Shown: one piece after another, positions 1 to 10,285 of the stretch
Layout of the letters: each line of letters begins with the position of its first letter
Position numbering within the stretch: the first letter of the stretch is position 1
Origin: Deltaproteobacteria bacterium
Lineage (GTDB): Bacteria > Desulfobacterota > GWC2-55-46
DNA: 64,000 nt
Assembly: GCA_019912665.1 (NCBI GenBank)
Contig: JAIOIE010000006.1
Location: 248,001-312,000 of the forward strand
Reading direction: 5' to 3'
Translations under genes and position numbers: made by a program
The notes under the pieces: model-generated
Told to the model about the DNA's origin: nothing
Databases searched by the model: none
The model's input: the letters and a program-made list of their open reading frames with translations, nothing else

Positions 1-1
1 T

Positions 2-397
2 AAAAGGGGCCTTTCCGCGACCATAAAGGAGTTCCTCATGTCCGCGGAGTACATAGCCTCTCAGGGCAATTCCCAGATAATACTCTGCGAGCGCGGTATA
101 AGGACCTTTGAGACCTCGACAAGGAACACCCTGGACTTGAGCGCCGTGCCCGTATTGAAGGAGGAGACGCATCTCCCGGTCTTCATCGACCCTAGCCACG
201 GAGCGGGGAGATGGGGCCTCGTGGCCCCGCTCGCGAAGGCGGCCATCGCGGTCGGCGCGGACGGGCTCATGATAGAGGTGCACACTGACCCCGAGAACGC
301 GCTCTGCGACGGCGCCCAGTCGCTTAAGCCCAGCAAGTTCGCCCTTCTCATGGACGACCTGAGAAAAGTAGCGGTCGCGGTGGGAAGGACTCTCTAA
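2..397 (+). CDS. aroF: 3-deoxy-7-phosphoheptulonate synthase, C-terminal part (5' end outside window)
   Basis: Catalyses the first step of the shikimate pathway, joining phosphoenolpyruvate and erythrose 4-phosphate to DAHP. The reading frame is open from base 2, so the start lies before the window. The visible 131 residues carry family signatures of the single-domain (AroF/AroA-Bacillus) type: CERGIRTFE, then [10 protein letters not shown] with the metal and substrate residues, and [17 protein letters not shown] near the end. Its position ahead of tyrA and aroA fits an aromatic amino acid operon. The ATG at 38 is internal and should not be taken as the start. Confidence 0.93.
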   Translation, partial: KRGLSATIKEFLMSAEYIASQGNSQIILCERGIRTFETSTRNTLDLSAVPVLKEETHLPVFIDPSHGAGRWGLVAPLAKAAIAVGADGLMIEVHTDPENALCDGAQSLKPSKFALLMDDLRKVAVAVGRTL

Positions 398-455
398 ACT
401 GAAGCGGAAGGGGCCGGCGGCCCCAGCTTCCTTCCTTTAAAAATATTCAGAAGCC

Positions 456-502
456 AAAGAGCGCCCCGGAAGGCACAGGCCTGATTTCGCCGGGCGCTTT
501 TT
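456..502 (+). terminator. Rho-independent terminator after aroF
   Basis: GCGCCC (461-466) pairs with GGGCGC (492-497), with flanking A-rich and T5 runs. It would end or attenuate transcription between aroF and tyrA. The loop is long (about 25 nt), so partial readthrough into tyrA is likely. Confidence 0.55.
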
Positions 503-525
503 GGATTTGTAAGGGATCGATTTAT

Positions 526-1419
526 ATGGGTCTGCATTTCAGGAAAGCTGCCATCATCGGCGTCGGGCTCATCGGCGGCTCCCTTGCCATGGTCTTGAGG
601 CAAAAGGGCATAGCCTCCGAGATAGTCGGCATAGGGAGAGGCCTCAAGAACCTCGAGACGGCCAGGAGGCTCGGGGTAGTGGACTCGTTTACTACGGACC
701 TCGCTCAGGGCGTGAAGGGTGCGGGCCTCGTGGTCGTCGCGGTCCCGGTATTGAAAATAGCCGAGACGGTCAGGAACGCGGCTCCGGGGCTCGAGCCCGG
801 CTGCATAGTCACCGACGCGGGGAGCGTTAAAGGGGCCGTTATCAGGGAGGTCGCGCCCCTCATACCAGAGGGCGTGCATTTCGTCCCCGGCCATCCCATA
901 GCCGGGACCGAGCACTCGGGCGTTGAGGCCGCCTTCCCGGATCTCTATATCGATAGGAAGTGCATACTTACACCGACGCCCGAGACCGACAGGGACGCCC
1001 TCGAAAAAGTAAGGGCCATATGGGAGGCGGCAGGTTCGACGGTCGTCGTCATGGACGCGCTCGTCCATGATATGATATTCGCCGCCGTAAGCCATCTCCC
1101 GCACATGATAGCCTACACGCTCGTGAACGCGGTCGCTGACATGGACGACGCATCCTGCGCGGGCGTAATAGGCTACTCGGCAGGCGGCTTCAAAGACTTC
1201 ACGAGAATAGCTTCGAGCTCTCCGGAGATGTGGAGCGACATCTGCGCCATGAACCGGGCGGAGATACTGAAGGCCATAGACGGCTTCACCGGCAGGCTCG
1301 CGAAGCTCCGCGCCCTGATCGAGAAGTGCGATCAGGAGGGCTTAAGGGCCGAGTTCGAGAGGGCCAAGGGAATAAGGGACTCCCTTGTGAAAGGTGCCTT
1401 GAAAGGAGAAAAGGAGTGA
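526..1419 (+). CDS. tyrA: Prephenate dehydrogenase
   Basis: Oxidative decarboxylation of prephenate to 4-hydroxyphenylpyruvate in tyrosine synthesis (cytoplasmic). 297 residues, the usual size of a monofunctional TyrA. The N-terminal Rossmann fold has the NAD(P)-binding motif GVGLIGGS at residues 12-19. The catalytic region PGHPIAGTEHSG lies near residue 125, and the helical dimerisation domain contains SHLPHMIAY. No C-terminal ACT domain is evident. The stop overlaps the GTG start of aroA (GTGA), indicating translational coupling. Confidence 0.95.
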   Translation: MGLHFRKAAIIGVGLIGGSLAMVLRQKGIASEIVGIGRGLKNLETARRLGVVDSFTTDLAQGVKGAGLVVVAVPVLKIAETVRNAAPGLEPGCIVTDAGSVKGAVIREVAPLIPEGVHFVPGHPIAGTEHSGVEAAFPDLYIDRKCILTPTPETDRDALEKVRAIWEAAGSTVVVMDALVHDMIFAAVSHLPHMIAYTLVNAVADMDDASCAGVIGYSAGGFKDFTRIASSSPEMWSDICAMNRAEILKAIDGFTGRLAKLRALIEKCDQEGLRAEFERAKGIRDSLVKGALKGEKE

Positions 1420-2735
1420 TACAGGCAAAGGACATATTCTCCGGGACCGAACGCGCGCTCCCGGGTAGCGGCCTCAGGGGCGAGATAACCGTTCCCGGCG
1501 ACAAGTCAATATCCCACCGGGCCGTCATACTCGGGTCCATAGCCGAAGGTCCGACCGATATAGAAGGCTTCCTGGAAGGCGAGGACAACCTCTCGACCAT
1601 CGAAGCTTTCCGGCTCATGGGCGTCAGGATAGAGAGGGACGGCGGAAGGGTAAGCGTGGAAGGCAAGGGGCTCGACGGCCTCTCGGAGCCCGGTGACGTC
1701 ATAAACGCCGGGAACTCAGGGACCACCACGAGGCTCCTCCTGGGGCTTCTTGCGGGAAGTCCCTTCTTTTCGGCAATAACCGGGGACGCTTCACTTCGTA
1801 AGCGCCCGATGAAAAGGGTCGTAGACCCGCTCAGGAAGATGGGCGCGGTGATTACAGGAAGAAAGGACGGCGGCCTTCTTCCAATCGCCATCTCCGGGAA
1901 GAGGCTTAAGGGCATCGAATACAGGACGCCTGTCGCCAGCGCGCAGCTTAAGTCAGCGCTCCTCCTGGCGGGACTTTCAGCGGACGGCGAGACCGTCATC
2001 GAAGAGCCGGAGAAGAGCCGCGACCATACCGAAAGGATGCTCAAGATCTTCGGCGCGGATATAAAAAGCTCCGGCAATTCGGTCTCCCTCAAGTCGACAA
2101 ACCGCCTCAAGGGGTGTAAAATAATTGTACCCGGGGACATCTCGTCAGCCGCTTTCTTTTTGACAGGAGCAACTCTGGCGCCCGAGTCGGAACTCCTTAT
2201 CCGTCAAGTCGGCATAAACCCCACCAGGGTCGGCATTATAGATATCCTCCGAAAGATGGGCGGCTCGATAGAGGTGGACGCCGGAAGCGCAGCTTCGGGC
2301 GAGCCGGTGGGGAATATCCTTATCAGGGGCTCGCGCCTCCGTGGAGTCGAGATAACGGGCCCCGAGCTCCTCCCCGCGATAGACGAGTTCCCGATACTGT
2401 GCGTTGCCGCCGCTTTCGCCGAGGGCACGACAAGGATAAGCGGCGCGGCAGAGCTCAGGGTCAAGGAGAGCGACAGGATCGCGGCCATGTCCGAGTGCCT
2501 CTCGGCCATAGGGGTCCGTAATACTGAAACGGAAGACGGCATGATAATCGAGGGCACCGGCGGAAAGAAGGCGAGAGGCGGCGTAATAAAGAGCAGGGGA
2601 GACCACAGGATCGCGATGGCAATGGCGATAGCAGCCCTCATGACCGAAGAGGGCGTGAATATAGAAGGGGCCGGGAGTGTTGACGTCTCCTTCCCTGGCT
2701 TTTTCGATCTCCTCGGAATGACGAGGGTCGGATGA
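1416..2735 (+). CDS. aroA: 3-phosphoshikimate 1-carboxyvinyltransferase (EPSP synthase)
   Basis: Transfers enolpyruvyl from PEP to shikimate 3-phosphate. The frame is open far upstream, but the GTG at 1416 follows GGAGAAAAGGAG, overlaps the tyrA stop, and gives 439 residues, the family size. Visible motifs are PGDKSISHRA (catalytic Lys about residue 30), NAGNSGTTTRL, DEFPILCVAAAFA with the catalytic Asp, and the C-terminal RGDHRIAMA. The Ala-rich GNSGTTTR version gives no clear indication of class I or II. The stop overlaps the cmk start (ATGA). Confidence 0.95.
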   Translation: MIQAKDIFSGTERALPGSGLRGEITVPGDKSISHRAVILGSIAEGPTDIEGFLEGEDNLSTIEAFRLMGVRIERDGGRVSVEGKGLDGLSEPGDVINAGNSGTTTRLLLGLLAGSPFFSAITGDASLRKRPMKRVVDPLRKMGAVITGRKDGGLLPIAISGKRLKGIEYRTPVASAQLKSALLLAGLSADGETVIEEPEKSRDHTERMLKIFGADIKSSGNSVSLKSTNRLKGCKIIVPGDISSAAFFLTGATLAPESELLIRQVGINPTRVGIIDILRKMGGSIEVDAGSAASGEPVGNILIRGSRLRGVEITGPELLPAIDEFPILCVAAAFAEGTTRISGAAELRVKESDRIAAMSECLSAIGVRNTETEDGMIIEGTGGKKARGGVIKSRGDHRIAMAMAIAALMTEEGVNIEGAGSVDVSFPGFFDLLGMTRVG

Positions 2736-3415
2736 AGAGGGGGCCGGTAATAGCCATAGACGGGCCGGGCGGGGTCGGGAAGACGACGGTCTCGAAGAGG
2801 GTCGCCGAGAAGCTCGGTTTTACTTACGTTAATACGGGCGCGATGTACAGGGCGCTCGCGCTCGCGGCAAAGGAGTCGTGGGTCGACCTTTCGAGCGACG
2901 CGGTCTTGAAGGAATTCTGCACGGGCATTGACTTCAGGTATGATATCGGGAGCGGCAGGGTGGTAGTCGACGGAGTCGATTATACCGAGAGGCTCTGGTC
3001 CCAGGAAGCGGGGGAGCTGGCCTCAAAGGTCTCCGTGAAAAAATCGGTACGCGATTTTCTGGTCTCTTACCAGAGGGGCATTGGCGAGGCTGGCCGGGTC
3101 GTCATGGAAGGAAGGGACATCGGCACCGTCGTATTCCCGGACGCGGACGTTAAGATATTCCTCGACGCCTCACCTGGGATACGGGCCGAGAGGCGCCGCC
3201 TTGAGCTTGCCGAAAAAGGCGCTCAAGTGACAGGGGAAGTCGGTAGGGAGCTGGAAGAGAGGGACAGGCGCGATACAGAGCGGGCTGTCTCTCCCCTCAA
3301 GATGGCTGAGGACGCAGTGAGGGTCGATACGGGCGCGATGGGCATTGAAGAGGTTGTTAAGCATGTACTTGGCGCCATAAATGAAAGGTTGAAGGTTGGA
3401 GATACTCGTAGCTAA
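2732..3415 (+). CDS. cmk: Cytidylate kinase
   Basis: Phosphorylates CMP and dCMP with ATP. 227 residues with P-loop GPGGVGKTT at 11-19, the nucleotide-monophosphate-binding NTGAMYRAL, the insertion domain typical of bacterial CMP kinases, and EGRDIGTVVFPDADVKIFL. Starts inside the aroA stop codon and overlaps ispH by 20 bp. The order aroA-cmk-ispH-rpsA is a common bacterial arrangement linking aromatic, nucleotide, isoprenoid and ribosomal genes. Confidence 0.95.
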   Translation: MKRGPVIAIDGPGGVGKTTVSKRVAEKLGFTYVNTGAMYRALALAAKESWVDLSSDAVLKEFCTGIDFRYDIGSGRVVVDGVDYTERLWSQEAGELASKVSVKKSVRDFLVSYQRGIGEAGRVVMEGRDIGTVVFPDADVKIFLDASPGIRAERRRLELAEKGAQVTGEVGRELEERDRRDTERAVSPLKMAEDAVRVDTGAMGIEEVVKHVLGAINERLKVGDTRS

Positions 3416-4244
3416 GTCTTCGGGCTTCTGCTTCGGCGTAAAGAGGGCCATAAACATGGCCGGCAAATGCGCCTCTGAAGAGGAAAAAGATGGCGGTATC
3501 CACACGCTTGGCCCGATAATCCACAACCCCCAGGTAGTGAAGATGCTCGAGGAATCGAGGGTCTATGCGAAAAACGACCTTTCCGAGATAGACTCGGGGA
3601 CAGTCATCATAAGGTCCCACGGCGTGACCTTCGAGGAGTACAAGGAGGCGAGGGAAAAGGGGCTCAATATCGTAGACGCCACTTGCCCGTTCGTCAAGAC
3701 CGCGCAGGAGCTCGTCTCCCGCCTCACCGGGGAGGGCTATCAGGTCATAGTGGCCGGGGAAAAGGACCACCCCGAGGTCAAGGGGCTCATGAGCTACGGC
3801 GATAACAAGGTGCGGGTCGTAAGCGGCATCGCCGAGCTGGTGGACATGCCGAGGGTTTCCAAGCTCGGCATAGTCGCGCAAACGACGCTCCGGATGGAAA
3901 AACTCGAGGAGATTGTCAGTTTTTGTTTACACAAGGCTTCGGAACTAAAGGTATTCAATACCATATGTAATGCCACGTCGACCAGGCAGACCGAAAGCGC
4001 CGCGCTCGCGAAGGAGGTCGATATCATGGTGATAGTCGGCGGGAAGAACAGCGCGAACACGAGAAGGCTTGCCGAGGTCTGCAGGGCCATTCAGCCCGAG
4101 ACCTATCATATCGAGACGGCTTCCGAATTGAGCCCCGAATGGTTCGCCGGGAAAAGGCGCGCCGGGGTGACTTCCGGGGCCTCCACGCCCGAGTGGCTGA
4201 TAGAGGAGGTCGTTAAGCGGCTGAGAGAGATTTCTTCGAAATGA
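3396..4244 (+). CDS. ispH: 4-hydroxy-3-methylbut-2-enyl diphosphate reductase (LytB)
   Basis: Last enzyme of the MEP isoprenoid pathway; reduces HMBPP to IPP and DMAPP with a 4Fe-4S cluster. The three cluster cysteines are seen at residues 12 (SGFCFGVKRA), 97 (ATCPFV) and 191 (ICNATSTRQ). Also visible are the substrate-binding SHG and the C-terminal GASTPEWLIEEV. 282 residues, normal length. The start is a TTG inside the cmk 3' end, and no better in-frame ATG exists. Followed by a 71-bp gap before rpsA that contains only a weak sigma-70-like candidate (TTGCAC/TATGGT, 4246-4274). Confidence 0.95.
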   Translation: MEILVAKSSGFCFGVKRAINMAGKCASEEEKDGGIHTLGPIIHNPQVVKMLEESRVYAKNDLSEIDSGTVIIRSHGVTFEEYKEAREKGLNIVDATCPFVKTAQELVSRLTGEGYQVIVAGEKDHPEVKGLMSYGDNKVRVVSGIAELVDMPRVSKLGIVAQTTLRMEKLEEIVSFCLHKASELKVFNTICNATSTRQTESAALAKEVDIMVIVGGKNSANTRRLAEVCRAIQPETYHIETASELSPEWFAGKRRAGVTSGASTPEWLIEEVVKRLREISSK

Positions 4245-4315
4245 TTTGCACTTTGAAACGCTGTATGATATGGTTTTTATTCAAAGAATAAGAACGGGGG
4301 AGGATCGGCATCTAA

Positions 4316-5941
4316 ATGATAGGGAGAGAGGAAAAGTCCCGCGCGGGTGATACTTCCAGGTCGGATTTCGAGGAGCTTTTCGAAAGCCGGCTCAAGGAAC
4401 TTCAGGAAGGGGACATCACCAAGGGCAGGGTCGTCCAGATAACCCAGGACTCGGTCATGATAGACATCGGGTACAAGTCCGAGGGTCAGGTGCCTCTGCG
4501 CGAGTTCCTGGACAAGGACGGGCAGCCCACCATCAAGGTCGGTGACGAGGTCGCCGTGCTTATCGAAAGGCGCGAGGACGAAAACGGCATCGTCCGCCTC
4601 TCCAAGGCAAAGGCCGACCATTTCAAGGTCTGGGACAGGATCGTCGAGGCCTGTGAAAAGGGCGAGCCCATGGAGGGCACCATCTCCCAGAGGATAAAAG
4701 GCGGCTTTTACGCGGAAATAGAAGGGGTTACGGCGTTTCTGCCCGGCTCCCAGGTCGACCTTAAGCCCGTACGGAACCCTGATAAGCTCATAGGCCAGAA
4801 GTTCAAGTTCAGGATACTCAAATATAACAGGCGCAAAAACAACGTCATCGTCTCAAGGAGAGTGCTCCTCGAAGAGGAGAGGGAGTCCCTCCGGAAGACA
4901 ACCCTCGAAACCCTTGCCGAGGGAGCGATCATTGAGGGAACAGTAAAGAACATAACCGACTACGGCGCCTTCATTGACCTGGGCGGCATTGACGGGCTCG
5001 TCCATCTTACGGACCTCTCCTGGGGCAAGGTCACCCACCCTTCGCAGCTCCTGAAGATAGGCGACACCGTGAAGGTGATGGTCCTTAAGTTCAACAGGGA
5101 GGAGAACAAGATCTCCCTCGGAATGAAGCAGACGGTCGAGGACCCCTGGATAAAAGCCGGGGAGAGGTTCTCCCAGGGCACCAGGACCACCGGGACGGTC
5201 GTTAACATCACGGATTACGGCGCCTTCGTCGAGCTCGAGCCGGGGCTCGAAGGCCTGGTGCACATTTCCGAAATGTCATGGACCAAGCTCAAGCACCCAT
5301 CCCAGAAGGTCAAGGTAGGGGACAGGATAGATGTCGAGGTCCTTGACCTTGATCCCGCAAGCAAGCGGATATCCCTCGGCATGAAACAGACCGAGTCCAA
5401 CCCGTGGATAGAGGCAGAGGCGCGCTATCCCAAGGGCTCCAGGGTCTCGGGGGTGGTTAAAAATATAACCGACTTCGGCGTCTTCATCGGCATAGAGGAA
5501 GGCATCGACGGCCTCGTCCATATATCCGACCTCTCATGGAAGAAAGTGAAGCATCCCTCCGAGCTCTTCAAGAAGGGGCAGGAGGTCGAGGCAGTGGTCC
5601 TCAACATAGACGCCGCTAACAGGAGGTTCTCCCTCTCGACAAAGCTCCTTGAGAAGAACCCCTGGCAGGGCGTTGAGGAGCGCTACAAGCCCGGCATGAT
5701 AGTCGACGGCAGGGTGACGAGTGTGGCCGATTTCGGCGCGTTCGTCGAGCTCGAGGCAGGGCTTGAGGGCCTGGTGCACGTATCGGAATTGAGCCGCGGC
5801 AAAAAGCGCGGGGCCGACATAAAGGAAGGCGACATCGTCGAGGTCGAGGTGCTTAACGTAGACCCCGAGGACAACAAGATCGGCCTCTCCGTAAGGGAGA
5901 TTAAGGAGCAGGCCGAGCCGGCAGGTGAAGGTAATCCCTGA
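4316..5941 (+). CDS. rpsA: 30S ribosomal protein S1
   Basis: 541 residues with six tandem S1 (OB-fold) repeats. The first two are divergent and bind the ribosome; the last four are very alike, with repeated ITDYGAF, GLEGLVHISE and HPSQ motifs. S1 recruits mRNA to the 30S subunit. Start ATG 4316 has GGGGGAGG at about 4296-4303. Length and repeat number match proteobacterial S1. The stop codon shares its last base with the sppA start (TGATG). Confidence 0.97.
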   Translation: MIGREEKSRAGDTSRSDFEELFESRLKELQEGDITKGRVVQITQDSVMIDIGYKSEGQVPLREFLDKDGQPTIKVGDEVAVLIERREDENGIVRLSKAKADHFKVWDRIVEACEKGEPMEGTISQRIKGGFYAEIEGVTAFLPGSQVDLKPVRNPDKLIGQKFKFRILKYNRRKNNVIVSRRVLLEEERESLRKTTLETLAEGAIIEGTVKNITDYGAFIDLGGIDGLVHLTDLSWGKVTHPSQLLKIGDTVKVMVLKFNREENKISLGMKQTVEDPWIKAGERFSQGTRTTGTVVNITDYGAFVELEPGLEGLVHISEMSWTKLKHPSQKVKVGDRIDVEVLDLDPASKRISLGMKQTESNPWIEAEARYPKGSRVSGVVKNITDFGVFIGIEEGIDGLVHISDLSWKKVKHPSELFKKGQEVEAVVLNIDAANRRFSLSTKLLEKNPWQGVEERYKPGMIVDGRVTSVADFGAFVELEAGLEGLVHVSELSRGKKRGADIKEGDIVEVEVLNVDPEDNKIGLSVREIKEQAEPAGEGNP

Positions 5942-6828
5942 TGCCCGGGCGGAGAGGGGAGTTCTTGAGGAACCTGCTTGCGGCCTTCGGGGCCGTTTTC
6001 GTAGCCATAATCCTCATCTCCATAGTCGTGGGCGTCATCGCAGGTCCGGGCATAGGCGCTGACAAGGTCGCGGTAGTCGAGCTCGAGGGCATAATAGCCG
6101 AACCGACCGATTTCACCCGTGAGCTCCGCGAACTCGGGGAAAGGGAAGACGTAAAGGCCGTGGTGCTGCGAATAGATTCACCAGGCGGCGCTGTGGGGCC
6201 CTCGCAGGAGATACACAGGGAAATAGAGAGGCTCAGGGAAACGAAGACGGTAGTCGCATCGATGGGGACGATCGCCGCCTCGGGCGGGTACTACGCGGCG
6301 GTCGCGGCCGAGAAGATTGTGGCCAACCCGGGGACCATAACGGGCTCGATAGGCGTCATAATAGAATTTTTCAACGTGCAGGAGCTCCTTGGGAAGCTCG
6401 GTCTCAAGGGGTATGTCGTCAAAAGCGGCAGGTTCAAGGACGTAGGCTCCCCGCTCCGCGAGATGGACGAGGAGGAAAGAGAACTCCTCCAGGCGGTCAT
6501 TGACGACGTAAACAGCCAGTTCGTAGAGGCCGTCGCCGAGGGCAGGGGGCTCGCCCCCGAGGCGGTCAAGAGGCTCGCCGATGGCAGGATATTCACGGGC
6601 GCGCAGGCCAAGGCAGAAGGGCTCGTGGACGAGCTCGGGAGCCTTCACGACGCGATAGAGCTCGGCGCCCGCCTTGCGGGCATAGAGGGCGAGCCCGAGG
6701 TAATATATCCGAGGAAGAAGAGCGTGGGCTTCTGGAAGGCATTGATGGGAGACGCTTCGGTGGACACGCTCACCGAGCTTCTCTCGGGCCTTAGGTTGAT
6801 GTATCTGATGCCAAATCCAGCCAGGTGA
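5941..6828 (+). CDS. sppA: Signal peptide peptidase SppA, short (36K) type
   Basis: Inner-membrane serine protease that degrades cleaved signal peptides. 295 residues with one N-terminal membrane segment at about 13-36. The catalytic serine is likely S114 in AASGGYY and the general-base lysine K166 in KSGRFKDVGS. This is the single-domain form, as opposed to the duplicated E. coli 67K type. The RIDSPGG motif near residue 77 is typical. Directly coupled to rpsA. Confidence 0.93.
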   Translation: MPGRRGEFLRNLLAAFGAVFVAIILISIVVGVIAGPGIGADKVAVVELEGIIAEPTDFTRELRELGEREDVKAVVLRIDSPGGAVGPSQEIHREIERLRETKTVVASMGTIAASGGYYAAVAAEKIVANPGTITGSIGVIIEFFNVQELLGKLGLKGYVVKSGRFKDVGSPLREMDEEERELLQAVIDDVNSQFVEAVAEGRGLAPEAVKRLADGRIFTGAQAKAEGLVDELGSLHDAIELGARLAGIEGEPEVIYPRKKSVGFWKALMGDASVDTLTELLSGLRLMYLMPNPAR

Positions 6829-6847
6829 AAAGGAGGCATAAAGCAAC

Positions 6848-7132
6848 ATGACCAAGAGTGAGCTGATCGAGGCCGTAGCCGCAAAGATCACCAACTTCTC
6901 GAGGAGGGACGTCGAGATAATAGTAGACACCCTTTTCGAGTCAATGGCCCAGAGCCTTTCCAAGGGCGACAAGGTGGAGATTCGCGGGTTCGGCAGCTTC
7001 AAGATCAAGGAGCGCGACGGCAGGCAGGGCCGGAACCCCAAGTCAGGCGAAAATATATTCATAGACGCCAAGAAGGTGCCCTTCTTCAAGGCCGGCAAGG
7101 AGATAAGGGAAAGGATTAACGACGGAAACTGA
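6848..7132 (+). CDS. ihfB: HU/IHF-family DNA-bending protein (integration host factor beta-like)
   Basis: 94 residues. It has the HU/IHF fold: the N-terminal helical dimerisation part (MTKSELIEAVA), then EIRGFGSFKIKERDGR and the DNA-arm motif GRNPKSGENI, ending in KAGKEIRERIN. The long acidic-to-basic helix and its place after rpsA-sppA match genes annotated ihfB in deltaproteobacteria, but HU and IHF cannot be told apart with certainty by eye. Preceded by AAAAGGAGG. The stop overlaps the start of the HIT gene (TGATG). Confidence 0.85.
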   Translation: MTKSELIEAVAAKITNFSRRDVEIIVDTLFESMAQSLSKGDKVEIRGFGSFKIKERDGRQGRNPKSGENIFIDAKKVPFFKAGKEIRERINDGN

Positions 7133-7614
7133 TGAAACGCCTGTGGGCTCCCTGGCGCCTCGAGTACATAAAGTCCGCTAAGGAAAAGGGCTGCGTATTC
7201 TGCAAGGCCGGGACCGGCAGGCCAGGAGAGGGGCTTCTGCTTTACAGGGGCAGGCATTCCCTGGTCGTACTGAACAAATACCCTTATAATAACGGCCACC
7301 TCATGGTAGCGCCCCTCCGCCACGCCGCTGATATCGAGTCGCTTACGGGAGAAGAGTCCGCTGACATATTCCGCCTCCTGGCCCATTCCACAAGGATACT
7401 CACGGAATCCATGGCCCCCGGCGGCTTCAACATAGGCATGAACATAGGGAAGGCGGCAGGGGCCGGTATAGACGACCACCTGCACGTTCACGTAGTGCCC
7501 AGGTGGCCGGGAGACGCTAATTTCATGCCGGTCCTCGCCGACGTAAAGGTCATGCCCGAACACCTCACGGACACCCTCGCAAGGCTCCTCCCGCACTACG
7601 AATCCATAGACTGA
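7132..7614 (+). CDS. HIT-family nucleotide hydrolase/transferase
   Basis: 160 residues. It begins with the MKRLWAPWRLEYI signature of the Ap4A-phosphorylase-like HIT branch. CxxC-like cysteines (CVFC) at about 21-24 suggest a zinc site, and the histidine triad DHLHVHVVPRW contains the catalytic His. It probably acts on dinucleoside polyphosphates or adenylated nucleotides; the substrate cannot be read from sequence. It is the last gene of the operon. Confidence 0.9.
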   Translation: MKRLWAPWRLEYIKSAKEKGCVFCKAGTGRPGEGLLLYRGRHSLVVLNKYPYNNGHLMVAPLRHAADIESLTGEESADIFRLLAHSTRILTESMAPGGFNIGMNIGKAAGAGIDDHLHVHVVPRWPGDANFMPVLADVKVMPEHLTDTLARLLPHYESID

Positions 7615-7655
7615 AAAAGCCCGACTTTGCTACGGAAAAGGCAGGCAAAAAAGGC

Positions 7656-7684
7656 TTGACAAAAACCCCTTCTTGTCCTACACT
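7656..7684 (+). promoter_or_regulatory. Sigma-70 promoter for the ZTP riboswitch / icd transcript
   Basis: TTGACA (7656-7661), 17-bp spacer, TACACT (7679-7684). Predicted start near 7691, about 25 nt before the riboswitch P1 stem. The -35 box is a perfect consensus. Confidence 0.75.
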
Positions 7685-7715
7685 TCTCAAGCCTTGGAAA
7701 TAGACCTTAGGGTCA

Positions 7716-7794
7716 AAATCCCGTAACTGACGGAATCAAGGTGGGCACCACCGGGGAGCGGGGTTTACGAATATGAATGCCGACCGTCTGGGCA
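7716..7794 (+). promoter_or_regulatory. ZTP (pfl) riboswitch aptamer
   Basis: Senses ZTP/ZMP (AICAR phosphates), which accumulate when 10-formyl-tetrahydrofolate is short. P1 is AAATCCCG (7716-7723) with CGGGGTTT (7759-7766). ACTGACGG follows (7726-7733). P2 is GGTGG/CCACC (7740-7744 / 7748-7752), then GGGGAGC. The 3' domain, ATGCCGACCGTCTGGGCA (7777-7794), is the hallmark of the class. The pseudoknot GACGG (7729-7733) with CCGTC (7784-7788) can form. A terminator stem overlaps this 3' domain. The linked gene is icd, which is not a usual ZTP target. Confidence 0.88.
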
Positions 7795-7842
7795 ATGGAC
7801 TCGGGTCTGAAGACCCGCATCTATTGCCTTGGCGGTTTTTTT
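7784..7842 (+). terminator. Riboswitch-controlled intrinsic terminator
   Basis: CCG (7784-7786) and GGCAAT (7791-7796) pair with ATTGCC (7823-7828) and CGG (7833-7835). An inner hairpin CGGGTCT/AGACCCG sits on top and a T7 tract is at 7836-7842. The stem uses the same CCGTCTGGGCA bases as the aptamer pseudoknot, so ligand binding should prevent termination (an ON switch). From here to the icd start at 7976 I see no further gene or convincing promoter. Confidence 0.8.
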
Positions 7843-7876
7843 ATGCCGCGTTCGGGCCAGGAACCAAACTCTTTGA

Positions 7877-10192
<2,316 letters not shown>

Positions 10193-10215
10193 ATACCTGA
10201 TCGATCCAGATACCG

Positions 10216-10253
10216 GGCCGCCCCTGAAAACGTTTTACTTTTCGGGGGCGGCC
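10216..10253 (+). other. Strong stem-loop between icd and aclB
   Basis: Fifteen-base arms (10216-10230 and 10239-10253) pair almost perfectly around an 8-base loop, but no T tract follows on the plus strand. It could be a processing or stability hairpin, or a partial terminator that lowers acl expression relative to icd. Confidence 0.55.
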
Positions 10254-10285
10254 ATCAACCCTATCGGCAAAGAACGGAGGTAGTT

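Noticed and set aside
6178-7596. Long minus-strand open frame opposite sppA, ihf and HIT genes
   Set aside because: It lies antisense to three well supported genes; its protein has no recognisable domain and reflects GC-rich shadow coding.
7605-7640. CTGAAAAAGCCCG at 7612 as a third copy of repeat family 2
   Set aside because: Only about 13 bp match the end of the element; no inner blocks or second terminal repeat follow.
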